Assembly: GCA_918797485.1 (NCBI GenBank)
Contig: CAKKNE010000003.1
Coordinates: 5,022,001 to 5,086,000, forward strand
Source: Pelagomonas calceolata
Lineage: Eukaryota; Sar; Pelagophyceae; Pelagomonadales; Pelagomonadaceae
Length of the DNA: 64,000 nt
Reading direction: 5' to 3'
Position 1 is the first letter of the stretch, and the number at the start of each line of letters is the position of its first letter. The position numbers and the translations under genes are program-made. Of this stretch, positions 41,300 through 50,738 are shown in pieces. Below the pieces are notes generated by a model. That model was not told where the DNA came from, did not search any database, and saw only the letters and a program-made list of their open reading frames with translations.

Positions 41300-42068
41300 A
41301 TGAAATTGCTCGTCGCGCTCTCGCTGTTCGGTGCGGCCGCGGCCGTCGAGCTCACTCCCGACAAGCGCAGCTCCGGCGTCCCCTCTCTTCCGTATATAAG
41401 AAATAACGCGCTCGCCCACCCCGCGCAGTTGGGACGACATGACCGATGGCAAGACGGTCTTTATCAAATTCCTGGCGCCCTGGTGAGGGCACTGCAAGAA
41501 GATGAAACCTGCGTGGGACGCCGTCATGGCGGACTACGCGGACCACCCCACGAAGCTCGTCGCTGACGTGGACTGCGCGCCGCCGCGTCGTGAGGGGCGG
41601 CGTGAGAGGCTGTGACGGAGGACGCGCGCAGGCACCGCGGCCGGCAAGCCGCTCTGCGACTCCAACGGCGTGCGTGGCTTCCCGACGATCAAGTACGGCG
41701 ACCCTTCGGACCTCCAGGCCTACGAGGGCGGGCGCGACGAGAAGGCGCTCAAGAAGTTCGCCGAGGAGAAGCTCGTGCCCATGTGCTCGGTCAAGAACAT
41801 CGACCTCTGCAGCGCCGACAAAAAGGCCGAGCTCGAAAAGTACATGGCCCTGGACACGGAAGAGCTGACTAAGCTCATCACGGCCCAGGAGGACGAGCTC
41901 AAGCAGATCGAGGAGGAGTTCAAGAAGTCTGTCGAAGGACTCCAGAAGCTCTACGAGGGCTACACCAAGGACAAGGAGGAGAAGATGGCCAAGCTCAAGG
42001 ACGGCGGTCTCGGTTTGATGAAGTCCGTCAAGGCGTCGCGCAAGGGCGCCTCGAAGGACGAGCTCTAA
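41300..42068 (+). CDS. Protein disulfide isomerase with in-frame TGA (selenocysteine) in the active site
   Basis: Three exons, 41300-41391, 41429-41586 and 41632-42068, with introns of 37 and 45 nt in phase. The protein starts with a clear signal peptide (MKLLVALSLFGAAAAVELTP), then WDDMTDGKTVFIKFLAPW, an in-frame TGA at 41484-41486, then GHCKKMKPAWDAVMADY. PDI/thioredoxin domains read APWCGHCKK here, so TGA stands exactly for the first active-site Cys and the motif becomes U-G-H-C. Downstream are KPLCDSNGVRGFPTIKYGDP (cis-Pro) and a helical Lys/Glu-rich tail ending KASRKGASKDEL; KDEL is the ER retrieval signal. Reading continues without any other stop and keeps PDI homology, so TGA is very probably recoded as selenocysteine, as known for PDI-like selenoproteins of some algae. 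I found no convincing SECIS by eye. Confidence 0.85.
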
Positions 42069-42973
42069 TTGGCGTGGAGCGGCGCGGCGTGCTTCCCGCG
42101 CGCCCGTGCCGCCCTCGCCCGCGCCCGTCGGGCCCTAGGCCGCCGCGGGGCGCCCGAGAGTTCCGTGGGACTGGAAACGCGCACCTGATGACGCGCCGTC
42201 GACTCCGCTTCGGGGTCCGCGGCGTCGAAAACCTGCCGTGCCGGCCGGACAAAAAAGCAGCAACCCGAGTGTTTTTCATCTCGCGTCGGGTCTGCCTCCG
42301 GACGCGCGGCTCGCGCACTCTTCTAGTTCCGCGGGTACCTTCGGGACCTGCCCGCCCCTTCCCGGCATTCCTCGCGTCCTCCCAAGCGTGTAGAGCACCC
42401 AAGTATATTTCTCTCTCGCCTCCCCGTGCGCACGGGTTACCCCCTCACTCAGGCCGAGCCATGTCGCGCTATCGAGTATGTCTATAGACCTCGACTCTCG
42501 CCCCCCACTACTACGTTAGCCGACGTCCGCGGATTTGTGGCTCCATGCCCTAGCTGGAGCATCGTCCTTGAGGTGCCTGGGGTCGTGGGTCGAAGACCGC
42601 CGAGCGGTGCGATATGGACCTCCTCGTCGGCCGAGTCCTCGACTCGGATTTGTAATTTATTTACTTGTCTTTCCTGGGTTAGGCCACCTAGTGATATTTA
42701 TTTATTTGAGGCTATGATGCGCTTGAAGACAGACGCAAGCAAAAGGTAGATCTGCCAGTGAGCGGCGGCCCCGGGGCTACGTAGATAAATAAAATAAATA
42801 ATTACTAGTAGAAATCGAGGACGGAGGACACGCAATGGTCCACATCACAGCGCTTGCCTTTTTTCGCCCCGCGCCCCCAGGCTTCCCAGGAGCGACTAGA
42901 AGGAGCGACACTCAAGCTATGGCAAGGAGCCCTCCCCATGCGTAGCATGGAAACTCTCGGCAGCGTCAAGAAG
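42069..42973. other. 3' region of the PDI gene and intergenic spacer
   Basis: If TGA is recoded, a SECIS element should lie here. The best visible candidate is a stem-loop at about 42186-42232 (CTGATGACGCGCCGTC ... GGCGTCGAAAA). It has ATGA and GA but no AA in its loop, so I rate it weak. The rest has no recognisable gene. Confidence 0.35.
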
Positions 42974-44443
42974 CTACACATTCTTATTCAAACAAGCGAC
43001 GAGGAGCGGATCGCGGGGCCCCGGAGTTTCGTAGGCGACCGGATGGCCCGAGCCCGGGGTGTCGTCGTAGAAGGGCCCCGCCGGGTCGACCCAGCGGACG
43101 CGGCGGAGGCCGGCGCACCGGACGCGACGGAGCGCGGTCGCGCGAAGGCGGTCGTCGCCGAGGACTTCCGCCGCGCGGAAGCGCTCGTTTAAGCCCTCGA
43201 CGGCGAGGCGCCAGTAGCGCTCGAGTCCTCCGCCCGATCCGAACGCGCGAAAAGTGGCGTCGGCGCCTCGGCGGAGCCGGTCCTCAAGAGCCGCGTCGGC
43301 GCGGACGCCGTCGAGCGCGGCCACCTGCGCGTCCACGATCATCCCTCGAAATACATACTTCGCTCACCCGAGGCCAAAAAGACGGGGCCGACGAGTGATG
43401 CTCTCCGCCCGACGACCGACGCGAGGCGATGTCGTACGAGCACGGGCTGGAGGCTCGTGTGTGTTGTTCAGACGCCGGGTGCCAACGGCGGCGTTAAAAT
43501 CACGACCAACGACGCCGTGCGTCGCGCCCGCTTTCAATCCCGGGTAGTACCACTCGACCGCGGGCGAGTCCCAGAGGTGCACGACGCCCCGCATCGGCCA
43601 GAGCCAGTTGAGGTTGCGCGAGTACGACCCGCCCATGGTCCCCGGGAGGTTGAGGTATTGGCGCCAGCGACCGAAGTCGGACGCGTTGACGAACGCGCCG
43701 CGGACGGCGCCGGAATGCGCGGCGAGCGCGCGCATCGCCGCCGTGAAGCCGGCGCACGTGTTAGGATCGGGCGCGTCGAGCGTCGTGGCGCGGACGTCGA
43801 AGAGGTCGTCGCGCGCGGCCGTGAAGGTGAGCGCGGCGAGGCGCGCGACGTTGCCCGGGTTGCAGCCCGGCTTCACGGATCCGCGCCAGAAGACGCGCGG
43901 GTCGCGCGCGGGCCACGCGGGGATCGCTTCTCGCCACGCCGCGCACCGCTTCTCCCACTCGCCGACGTGCGCAAAGTACGGATTCGGCACCAGGACGCCC
44001 CGGGCCGCGAAGCCCGCCTGCTTGGCGATCGCGAGGCACGGCGCGGGCAGCTTCTCGCATCTTTGGCCCGTCGCGCCGGCGTCCCACGCGGCGACGACGT
44101 CCGGCAGCGGCGCGCGCGCGAGGATCGACAGGAGCGTCGAGAACAGGTAGTGCGGCTTGTGCTTCTTCGCGTCGCGGTGGTCGTCGAACACGTAGAGGGC
44201 GTTCTGGAAGACGATGAGCGCGTGCGGGCTCGCCGCGAGGACGGCGGCGACGCCGGCCGCCGCGGCCGCCGCGCCCGCCGGCCGCGGCGCGCTCGCGGCA
44301 ATGCTCCTGTGCAGTTCTCGTTTGACCTTCTCCCAAGGCTCCGCCGCGGCGAAGGACGCGCCGTGGAGCGCCACCAGCTCTTCCTCGGGCGCCCAGGCGC
44401 GCGCGCCGTTCGCGAGAAAAAGCACAAGGGAGCAGCGGGCCAT
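42974..44443 (-). CDS. GT90 (CAP10-like) protein glycosyltransferase
   Basis: Two exons: about 44443-43500 and about 43342-42974. The N-terminus is a signal peptide (MARCSLVLFLANGARAWAPE). The CAP10/GT90 domain shows VPNPYFAHVGEWEKRCAAWR, DPRVFWRGSVKPGCNPGNVA (the W-R-G-S motif), YLNLPGTMGGSYSRNLNWLW, then VVHLWDSPAVEWYYPGLKAG and THGVV. This matches POGLUT/Cap10-type enzymes that add glucose or xylose in the ER lumen or build extracellular polysaccharide. Exon 2 (MIVDAQVAALDGVRADAALE followed by ERYWRLAVEGLNERF) supplies the helical end. The junction lies between 43343 and about 43510. The frame continues open past the likely donor, ending in unrelated Arg-rich sequence. Confidence 0.8.
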
Positions 44444-44797
44444 AACACTGCATTTGGTTACCAGTATGGTTATCGTAGGTACGGTTAGCTCCGAGCATGC
44501 CTAGAGGTACCAATAATAACAAAAACCCTTGAATTCCATAGAGGCACTCTACCTACCCAGTATCGTATTCTCCCCGTCTCCAGTATTCGAGTTTAGACTG
44601 TTGTTCATCTATTGGCATTGCCCTTGGTGCGGCAGGTCACGGCGGTGCCCGCCGGGCCCGGGCTAGTGACCGTGACCGCGACACAGCACTTCACCGGCAC
44701 GGTCGCCGGTTACCGGAGCACATAACAGGTCGGCTCTGAACGAAACCCCGGCGACGCGGACGGACGGGTCACGAGGCTAAACTTGAATGAAAGAAAT

Positions 44798-46645
44798 TTA
44801 CGAGTAGCAAGAGTAGTATTCCCCCTTCTGGAAGAACGTGATTTCCCGGGTGCCCGTGTGGATGAGCTCGATCTTCCCGCGGCCCCGGGGCTCGTCGTAG
44901 ACGACGCGCACGGGAATCTCATAGTCGCCCGCGAGCTTGACGCCGTCGCGCGGGTTCAGCGGGTCCTCGGGTGGCCGCCCGCGGCAGCACTCGGGGCAGC
45001 AGTAGCACAGGAACTTCCGGACGTCCGACTTGAGCCATTCCTTGTGGGCCGCGGTGATGGCGGGCATGTAGTAGGGTTCGATCCGCAGGACGCAGGGTTT
45101 GATCGCCAAGACGAAGGCGCGGATGGCGAAGGCGGCCACGACGGCGAGGGCGGCGATGGCGAGCTGTTCTCGGTATCTTTTCAAGAAGTGCTTGTAGAAG
45201 TCGAAGGGCGTGGGCGGAAGCGTCGCTTGCGTCGGCAGGCAAGTCGGCACCAGCGTCCGAGCGTGCGTGGGCCGAAGCGGGTCCACCGGCGTGGGCAAGG
45301 CGGTGGGTCGGGGCGTCGGAAGCGGCAAGGGCGCGTCCGTGGGCTTGAACGTGATCGTGGGGGACGCCGTCGGAAACGGCACGAGGTGCATGTCGTACCA
45401 CGTCACCGAGTCGGTCGCCGTGTCAGCCGCCTCGGCGTTCGACAGCGACGCTCGGTCGACGGCGACGAGGTCCAAGTCGCCGTCGCCGTCGACGTCCGCC
45501 CCGACGACGGCTATCGCGCCGGGGACGTCGTCGACGACGGCGCCGGCGGTCCAGGTCCGCGTTCCGTCGACGACAAACGTCTGGTACCACACCACGGCGC
45601 CGTCCTCGAAGTTGGCGCTGAGGACGTCCGGCTGGCCGTCGTCGTCGACGTCGCCCACGAATATTTCTTTGACGCTCCTCGCGTCGGTGGCGATGTGGTG
45701 GGTCGCCCAGGAGGCGTCGCCCATCGAGGACCCCAGGTTCTCGTACCAAGTGACCTTTCCGTCGCCGGTCGTCGCGCAGACGACGTCGACGTCGCCGTCG
45801 CCGTCGAAGTCGCCGGCCCACGTGTCGACGGGGACCTGGACCCCCTCTACGATCGGTTCGTACGACCAAAGTTCCCGATCGGTTCGTATGTCGTCCACGT
45901 GGAACCACACGATGTACTGGTCGTCCACCGCCGCGACGACGACGTCGTTGACGTTGTCCCCGTCCACGTCGGCGGTCGCCGCGCCCGTCGCGCCCCGCGT
46001 GGGGAAGCGGTCCGACACCACGCGATCCGTCCAGCCGGTCGCGTTGCCGTCGTTCTCGTACCACGCGACCATGGTCGCGCGGCTCCACCGCGACGCGGTC
46101 AGCACGTCGAGGTCCCCGTCCCCGTCCACGTCGCCGACCGAGACCTCCCACGTGCCCTCGTCGATGTCGGCCAGGATCACCCGCGCGCGCCACGTCTCGC
46201 CCGCCCCGTCCGCGTTCTCGTACCACGCGAGGATCACGTTCTCGAGCCCTCCGGCGACGAAGTCGACGTCGCCGTCGCCGTCGAGGTCGGCCGGGCACAG
46301 CGTGGTGAACACGTTGTCAAACGTCAGGTCTTCGCCGGGCTCGGTCGCTGTCGCCGCCACGCTCCTTACCCACGTCCCGGTCGCGCCGCCCGCGCCGACG
46401 CGGTGCACGGTCACGTCAGGCTCCGACCCCACCATAATTTCGGGCTGCCCGTCGCCGTCGAGGTCCGCCGCGGCGAGCGCCTCGGGGTTCTCGAGCCCGT
46501 CGTCGACCACGTACCTCCAATAATTCAAACTCTCCTCCGGCGGCGCATGGTCGACGCGCGACGTCAGCTTGAGTTCGCGATGCGATTGCCGGGGCGACGT
46601 CGCCGCGGCGGCAAGCGCCGCAAAGATCAGGCTTATGCTACCCAT
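44798..46645 (-). CDS. Integrin-alpha-like FG-GAP/VCBS repeat membrane protein
   Basis: Single-exon 615-residue type I membrane protein. A signal peptide (MGSISLIFAALAAAATSPRQ) precedes about seven repeats, each with a calcium-binding loop: ADLDGDGQPEI, ADLDGDGDVDFV, GDVDGDGDLDVL, ADVDGDNVNDVV, GDFDGDGDVDVV, GDVDDDGQPDVL and ADVDGDGDLDLV. Each is followed by an aromatic 'WYEN' or 'WYQT' strand, giving a beta-propeller. A Pro/Thr stalk (PTASPTITFKPTDAPLPLPT) leads to one transmembrane helix (LAIAALAVVAAFAIRAFVLA). A cytosolic tail has a Cys cluster (FLCYCCPECCRGRPP) that may be palmitoylated. This resembles algal FG-GAP surface proteins; an adhesion role is inference. Confidence 0.85.
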   Translation of the reverse strand: MGSISLIFAALAAAATSPRQSHRELKLTSRVDHAPPEESLNYWRYVVDDGLENPEALAAADLDGDGQPEIMVGSEPDVTVHRVGAGGATGTWVRSVAATATEPGEDLTFDNVFTTLCPADLDGDGDVDFVAGGLENVILAWYENADGAGETWRARVILADIDEGTWEVSVGDVDGDGDLDVLTASRWSRATMVAWYENDGNATGWTDRVVSDRFPTRGATGAATADVDGDNVNDVVVAAVDDQYIVWFHVDDIRTDRELWSYEPIVEGVQVPVDTWAGDFDGDGDVDVVCATTGDGKVTWYENLGSSMGDASWATHHIATDARSVKEIFVGDVDDDGQPDVLSANFEDGAVVWYQTFVVDGTRTWTAGAVVDDVPGAIAVVGADVDGDGDLDLVAVDRASLSNAEAADTATDSVTWYDMHLVPFPTASPTITFKPTDAPLPLPTPRPTALPTPVDPLRPTHARTLVPTCLPTQATLPPTPFDFYKHFLKRYREQLAIAALAVVAAFAIRAFVLAIKPCVLRIEPYYMPAITAAHKEWLKSDVRKFLCYCCPECCRGRPPEDPLNPRDGVKLAGDYEIPVRVVYDEPRGRGKIELIHTGTREITFFQKGEYYSCYS

Positions 46646-46799
46646 GCTACCCGCGCTTCGACGCCATGGTTTAACGGTAACTATGCTCGTTATACCAATC
46701 GTTGTGATTGTCTATTACATTTTCGCGCCCATGACGTGTATTTTATCCCTTGAAACGAGGCTGTATCCCCATGCCTGCCTGCCTGCCTGCCGAACCAGT

Positions 46800-46990
46800 A
46801 CCGTGGTATTCACTAGGCCTACTCTATCCGGGTATTTAACCAAGATAAGTGAGACTAGGATAGTGAAGCTAAGATAAAATTTTGGGAGATTTATAAGTGG
46901 AAAAGAGGCCGTTGCCACAACGGGCGCCAACCCCAGGGACCCCGGACCACGCGCCCCCGCGCCAAAACAACCAAGGGAGGGTGGGAGGGC
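46800..46990 (+). repeat. Family G repeat, plus orientation, with GGTACC-like edge
   Basis: Begins after CAGTACCGTGGTATTCACTA, continues CTATCCGGGTATTTAACCAA, GATTTATAAGTGGAAAAGAG (TATA-like) and GTTGCCACAACGGGCGCC. Matches the copies at 60220-60395 (same strand), 49455-49600 (opposite) and 40975-41080 (opposite). Confidence 0.85.
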
Positions 46991-47304
46991 CAAAAATTCT
47001 TGCTCCTTTGTCCTGCGCTCGCACAATCGGAGCGCTGTTGGACACGAGCAAGTATAAGAAAGTATCTTGCAGCGAGCCACTAGATGTGACGATATTGCTG
47101 CCAAGATACCAAAACATAGCTGACACTGGCAGACCTGAGTCAGCCTTACATAGGTTCGGGACAGCCCTTGGGTCTCTTATTAAAGCTCCTTCTGTAAACA
47201 GAGGGCTGTTGACCCCTCTCATCACGGGCGCCGCGGGATTACAACGATCCACTGATTGGATTCAAAGGTTGAACAAGAAGTTCCGGGGAAAACCCCACCT
47301 TTAG
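46976..47304 (+). pseudogene. Fossil ORF fragment next to family G, with a diverged second copy at 47514-47765
   Basis: Plus-strand reading contains LDVTILLPRYQNIADTGRPE and GLLTPLITGAAGLQRSTDWI. The two copies differ mostly at third codon positions of this frame, so the ancestor was coding. The second copy looks broken. No family is recognised; it may belong to the mobile element carrying G, possibly a virus-like one, but nothing diagnostic is seen. Confidence 0.45.
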
Positions 47305-47784
47305 GGGAATTACCATAAGCCCCTTTGGCAGTGCCTGAGCTAAATTGGTAAGACAATTTAGCTCGCCAACAAATCATACAGATTTGCGACAGGTCGAACA
47401 GTCAGTACCACGGGGTCTGGCAACTAGGGGAAAGAAAATTTCCGGAAATTTCGGAAATTTCCACCCCTCTAGATTTCATTTCCTGGAAATTGCTCAACTA
47501 TAGGCCCGGGGTCACGGTGGGAGGGCCAAAAATTCTTGCTCCTTAGTCCTGCGCTCTCACAATCGGAGCGCTATGGGACACGAGCAAGTATAAGGAGGTA
47601 TCTTGTAGCGAGCCACTAGGTGTGACGATATTGCTACCGTGACCAAGATACCAATCATAGCTGACAGACCAGAGTCAGCCTTACAAAGGTTCGGGACAGC
47701 CCCTGGGGTTCTCATTAAAGCTCCTCCTGTAAACAGAGGGTTGTTGAACCCTCTCATCACGGGCCGGGCGCCGCGGGATCTGAA

Positions 47785-47850
47785 AACTTGAAAAAGGAAC
47801 TAGCTCCTAAGACTCGGAGCCTTCAAGTTCTCCCTGCTAGTAGGCTACTT
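47785..47850 (+). repeat. Family C repeat copy
   Basis: AAAAAGGAACTAGCTCCTAA then CTTCAAGTTCTCCCTGCTAG, a diverged C block at the 3' end of the next gene. Confidence 0.6.
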
Positions 47851-48855
47851 ACTTACGTGGGGTCTAGAGTCACATGGCCCTGGTGCCGGTGAACTTGGTG
47901 GCAGGACCCGGGCTCCGGCGGGTGCGACGGCAGTGCCTGTTGAGTCATACTGGTGGCAGAGACCGCCGCAAGCGCCGGGGCGCCCGCCGCCCTCGGAGAC
48001 GATGAACACGCCGCCGCGCCGCGTCGAGGCCTCAAAGGAGCGCGCGGGGTCGTCAATGGGGTTCGGCGGGATGATGGCGGTGATTGCCCGCGCAAATGCC
48101 AGCTGATCGCGGTCAGACGAGTCCTCGCGATTGTACTCGGTCCACCATGCGCAGGACAGCGCTCCGGCCACAGGGTGCATGGCGTCCCAAACGAGCAGCG
48201 CGCCGTCAACGTACTCGACGAGCGGCCCCGCGCGAGAGTAGCGTTGGACCTGCACGCGGAGAGCGTCCGCGTCCGCGACGACGCCGCGGCGCGCGATCTC
48301 CCGCGCTTCGGCGCGCCACCAGGGATCGCCAGGGCGCCGATGGTTACAGGGAGAGCGCGTTGGCGGCGTGTGAGCTGCCGTACACGGGTGGCGGAACGCG
48401 GCAAAGCCCGCATCCCTGAGCATTGCAGCGACCAACGAAGAAGGCACGCGCAGCAGCCGCAGCTTCCAGTCGACGAACACGAGGTACCGAGCGTTCCGGA
48501 AAAATAACAATGGCCGGAGCTTGACTGCGCGCGAGGCGCGCCGGCCTGACGCGCCGCCCGCGGTCACGACGCGCCACGGCCGCACGTCGCAGTGCGCCGC
48601 GAGCGATGCCGCGGACGCCGCGCCGGCGACGACGATGTAGCAGGCGCTACCTTCGCGGGCCATCTCCGCCAGCCGCGTCCCGGGGTGCGGCAAGCGTGTG
48701 CCGGGGCCGTAGGCTAGCGTCGTGTAGACCACCGTGCCGCAGCCGGCCGTCGCGAGGTCAAGCGCGGCGGCGAGGCGGACGTCCTCGGGCTGCGTCAGGG
48801 AACAGTTCGCGGCAACTATCGTGCGGAGCGTGGCAGCCAGCAGCAAGAGCCACAT
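47845..48855 (-). CDS. DUF616 (TOD1/MUCI70-type) glycosyltransferase-like protein
   Basis: Single open frame of 336 residues with a signal peptide (MWLLLLAATLRTIVAANCSL). The domain shows CGTVVYTTLAYGPGTRLPHP, a central LLFFRNARYLVFVDWKLRLL, RDAGFAAFRHPC, EAREIARRGVVADADALRVQ and SCAWWTEYNREDSSDRDQLA. The 'yLVFVDWKl', 'FRHPC' and 'WW.E..R..SRDQL.F' order is that of DUF616, a family that includes plant TOD1 and MUCI70, linked to glycan synthesis. Probably acts in the Golgi lumen. The last 30 residues run into repeat-rich sequence and may not be the native end. Confidence 0.7.
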   Translation of the reverse strand: MWLLLLAATLRTIVAANCSLTQPEDVRLAAALDLATAGCGTVVYTTLAYGPGTRLPHPGTRLAEMAREGSACYIVVAGAASAASLAAHCDVRPWRVVTAGGASGRRASRAVKLRPLLFFRNARYLVFVDWKLRLLRVPSSLVAAMLRDAGFAAFRHPCTAAHTPPTRSPCNHRRPGDPWWRAEAREIARRGVVADADALRVQVQRYSRAGPLVEYVDGALLVWDAMHPVAGALSCAWWTEYNREDSSDRDQLAFARAITAIIPPNPIDDPARSFEASTRRGGVFIVSEGGGRPGACGGLCHQYDSTGTAVAPAGARVLPPSSPAPGPCDSRPHVSK

Positions 48856-48998
48856 CTCTTTCCTTCACATTGGCAGCGAGAACCGCATCATAAACCGTAA
48901 GTCGTACGGTAGTAGGCGAGTGTCATCATCTATGCGGAGCCCCAATGGGCTGCGACGGTTTATGGTCGTACCTGACCAACTTTGTCATGAGGCTGAAG

Positions 48999-49160
48999 CT
49001 AGAGAGAGAGAAACCCTCTAGCCCTATGTATCTCCCACTCTAAATTTGAGTCTATACACTGGGTGTCTAACGGCGCTACGGTGTAAACCAATTTATAATA
49101 AAACACTCTCGTAGTTGGTTTGGCCCAGCCTCTGGCTGGTGAGCTAGGACCCTGCTATAG
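48999..49160 (+). repeat. Family B repeat, plus orientation
   Basis: CTAGAGAGAGAGAAACCCTC through GGCTGGTGAGCTAGGACCCT. Its inner edge touches the short acidic ORF and family G lies 300 bp on, giving a compact B-ORF-G block. Confidence 0.85.
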
Positions 49161-49439
49161 CCTGAGCCTGACTCGGAGAGGCTGAGCCTCGTCTGATATT
49201 ATTTTCCATGCGCTTTCAGATGGTTCGACATCCGTGGCTGTTTCGCCATCAGTCATGTTATGCACAGAGCCTGTATCATCGTCTGATGACTCATCGTCTG
49301 ACGACTCAGACAGAAGATTCGGCAGGGAATTGATTGAGAAGATTGATTCATCATCTGATTCATCCGATTCGACGTATGCACCATATGCCTGAAGCGTGGC
49401 CTCATTGGGTATGTCTGGATGCACTGTTTGTCCAACCAT
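49155..49439 (-). CDS. Acidic ORF between repeats B and G, unknown
   Basis: Starts at the ATG at 49439 (MVGQTVHPDIPNEATLQAYG), then a run rich in Asp, Glu and Ser (ESDESDDESIFSINSLPNLL), ending AWKIISDEAQPLRVRLRL. An open frame also extends back into G using GTG. The transcript would start from the TATAAGT inside G and read toward B, so it looks like an element-encoded product, perhaps internally shortened. No homologue is recognised. Confidence 0.35.
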   Translation of the reverse strand: MVGQTVHPDIPNEATLQAYGAYVESDESDDESIFSINSLPNLLSESSDDESSDDDTGSVHNMTDGETATDVEPSESAWKIISDEAQPLRVRLRL

Positions 49440-49454
49440 GAGGGTGTCACGGTT

Positions 49455-49648
49455 GCCTGGGGCGCGTGGTCCGGGGGCCCTGGGGTTGGCGCCCGTTGTG
49501 GCAACGGCCTTTTCCACTTATAAATCTCCCAAATTTTATCTTAGCTTCACTATCCTAGTCTCATTTATCCTAGTTAAATACCCGGATAGAATAGGGCGTG
49601 TGAATATACGGTACGGTATTTACGGTACCTACGGTACCGTAGGTATGC
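49455..49648 (-). repeat. Family G repeat (minus orientation) ending in a GGTACCGTA array
   Basis: GCGCCCGTTGTGGCAACGGC, then CACTTATAAATCTCCCAAAT through ATACCCGGATAGAATAGG, followed at once by GGTACCTACGGTACCGTAGG (49605-49648). Confidence 0.85.
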
Positions 49649-49770
49649 GCAGAGAGAGCACCAACTATCTTGCGGTTGTCGTTTAAGCTTACCTCACGCG
49701 TGGGATTTGAGGACAGCCCGAAGACCACAGCCGGACCGCGGCTCACCAGTCTACTCGACAGACAGCCGAG

Positions 49771-50738
49771 ATGATGCCAGCCCGCTGCTCGGATGGCCCC
49801 GCGCGCAAACGCGCGCGAGCTCTCCAGGACGACGACGACGGCGCGAACGACGCTCAGGACGACGCGCCGACCTGCGAGGTGTGCGGTCGCCATCCGCGCA
49901 AGTATTGCTGCCCGCGGTGCGCGTGCGTGACCTGCTCGCTGGCCTGCTGCGCGGCCCACAAGCGCGCGACGGGCTGCGATGGGCGGCGCGACGCGGCGGC
50001 GCACCGACCACTCAAGGCCATGGGCCTCCGCGAGTTGCGGGCCGACTGTGCGTTTCTCGAGGCCGCCGCGCGGTCGCGCGCCACGGCCGAGCGCGCGCGT
50101 CGCGCCGCGCCTCGCCTCGGCGGGCGAGAGCGGCGCGGCCGCAGCGGCGAGGCGCCCGCCGCGGCGCGGCTCCGGCGAGCGGCCGAGCGCCGCCGCATCC
50201 GACTACTCCTCATGCCTGATGGAATGGTGACCACCCGCGCGGACGACGGGGACGGCGAAAACGCTCGGACCGCCCTTTTTCTCGCGCGCAGGCCAAACGC
50301 CGACGCAATGGTAGCCACTACGACGCCGCGCGCGACGCGATCCGGTGGCGCGTCGAGTGGCGCGTCGACGGCGCGACGCTCGTCGACGAGCGCGCCGACG
50401 AGCGGACGCCCCTCCGGGAGCTTCTGGCCGCCCACGCGGCCGCCGCCGGGCGCCGACCGCCGGTCGCGTGCGACCTGCAAGACCCGGAGACCTTCGCACT
50501 CCTCCTCCTCCGGGCGCCCGGTCCGGCCAACGACCCGCGCTACGATCGGCTCGATCCCAGCGTAGGCCTCGACCTCAACCTCGCCGACCGGTGCGTTATC
50601 GAGTACCCCCAGATTGTTGTCGCGCGGCCGGGCGACGTCGATCGGCGCTTTCGCCTCGCGCCGAATCCCGTCCAGCTCTTCTTCGCGGACGACCAGTCCA
50701 CGTCTGCAGGCGGGCACGGGGAAATGAGAAGGGCGTAA
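49771..50738 (+). CDS. ZNHIT6: BCD1/ZNHIT6, box C/D snoRNP assembly factor
   Basis: Two exons, 49771-50226 and 50292-50738, with a 65-nt phase-0 intron. After an acidic start comes a HIT zinc finger, CEVCGRHPRKYCCPRCACVT followed by CSLACCAAHKRATGCDGRRD, with all eight metal ligands. Then LRELRADCAFLEAAARSRAT and RIRLLLMPDGM, which joins AKRRRNGSHYDAARDAIRWR. The C-terminal part has VEWRVDGATLVDE, DPRYDRLDPSVGLDLNLADR and CVIEYPQIVV. This follows human ZNHIT6/BCD1 (LLPNGFTKRKEN, WHVKL, SLLDNLRNKVIIEYP) throughout. BCD1 helps assemble box C/D snoRNPs in the nucleus, a job linked to DDX10 in 18S rRNA maturation. The second ATG at 49774 is an alternative start. Confidence 0.9.

Noticed and set aside
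41481-41497. GTGAGGGCACTGCAAG read as a 16-nt intron that would remove the TGA in PDI
   Set aside because: Far shorter than any other intron here, and it would delete the active-site motif.
42186-42232. SECIS element after the PDI gene
   Set aside because: ATGA and GA are present but the loop has no AA and the quartet can be paired canonically; kept only as a weak candidate.
46800-47765. Calling the G repeat and its fossil ORF a Polinton-like or other viral element
   Set aside because: No capsid, polymerase, integrase or packaging ATPase motif is visible; only repeats and unassigned ORFs.
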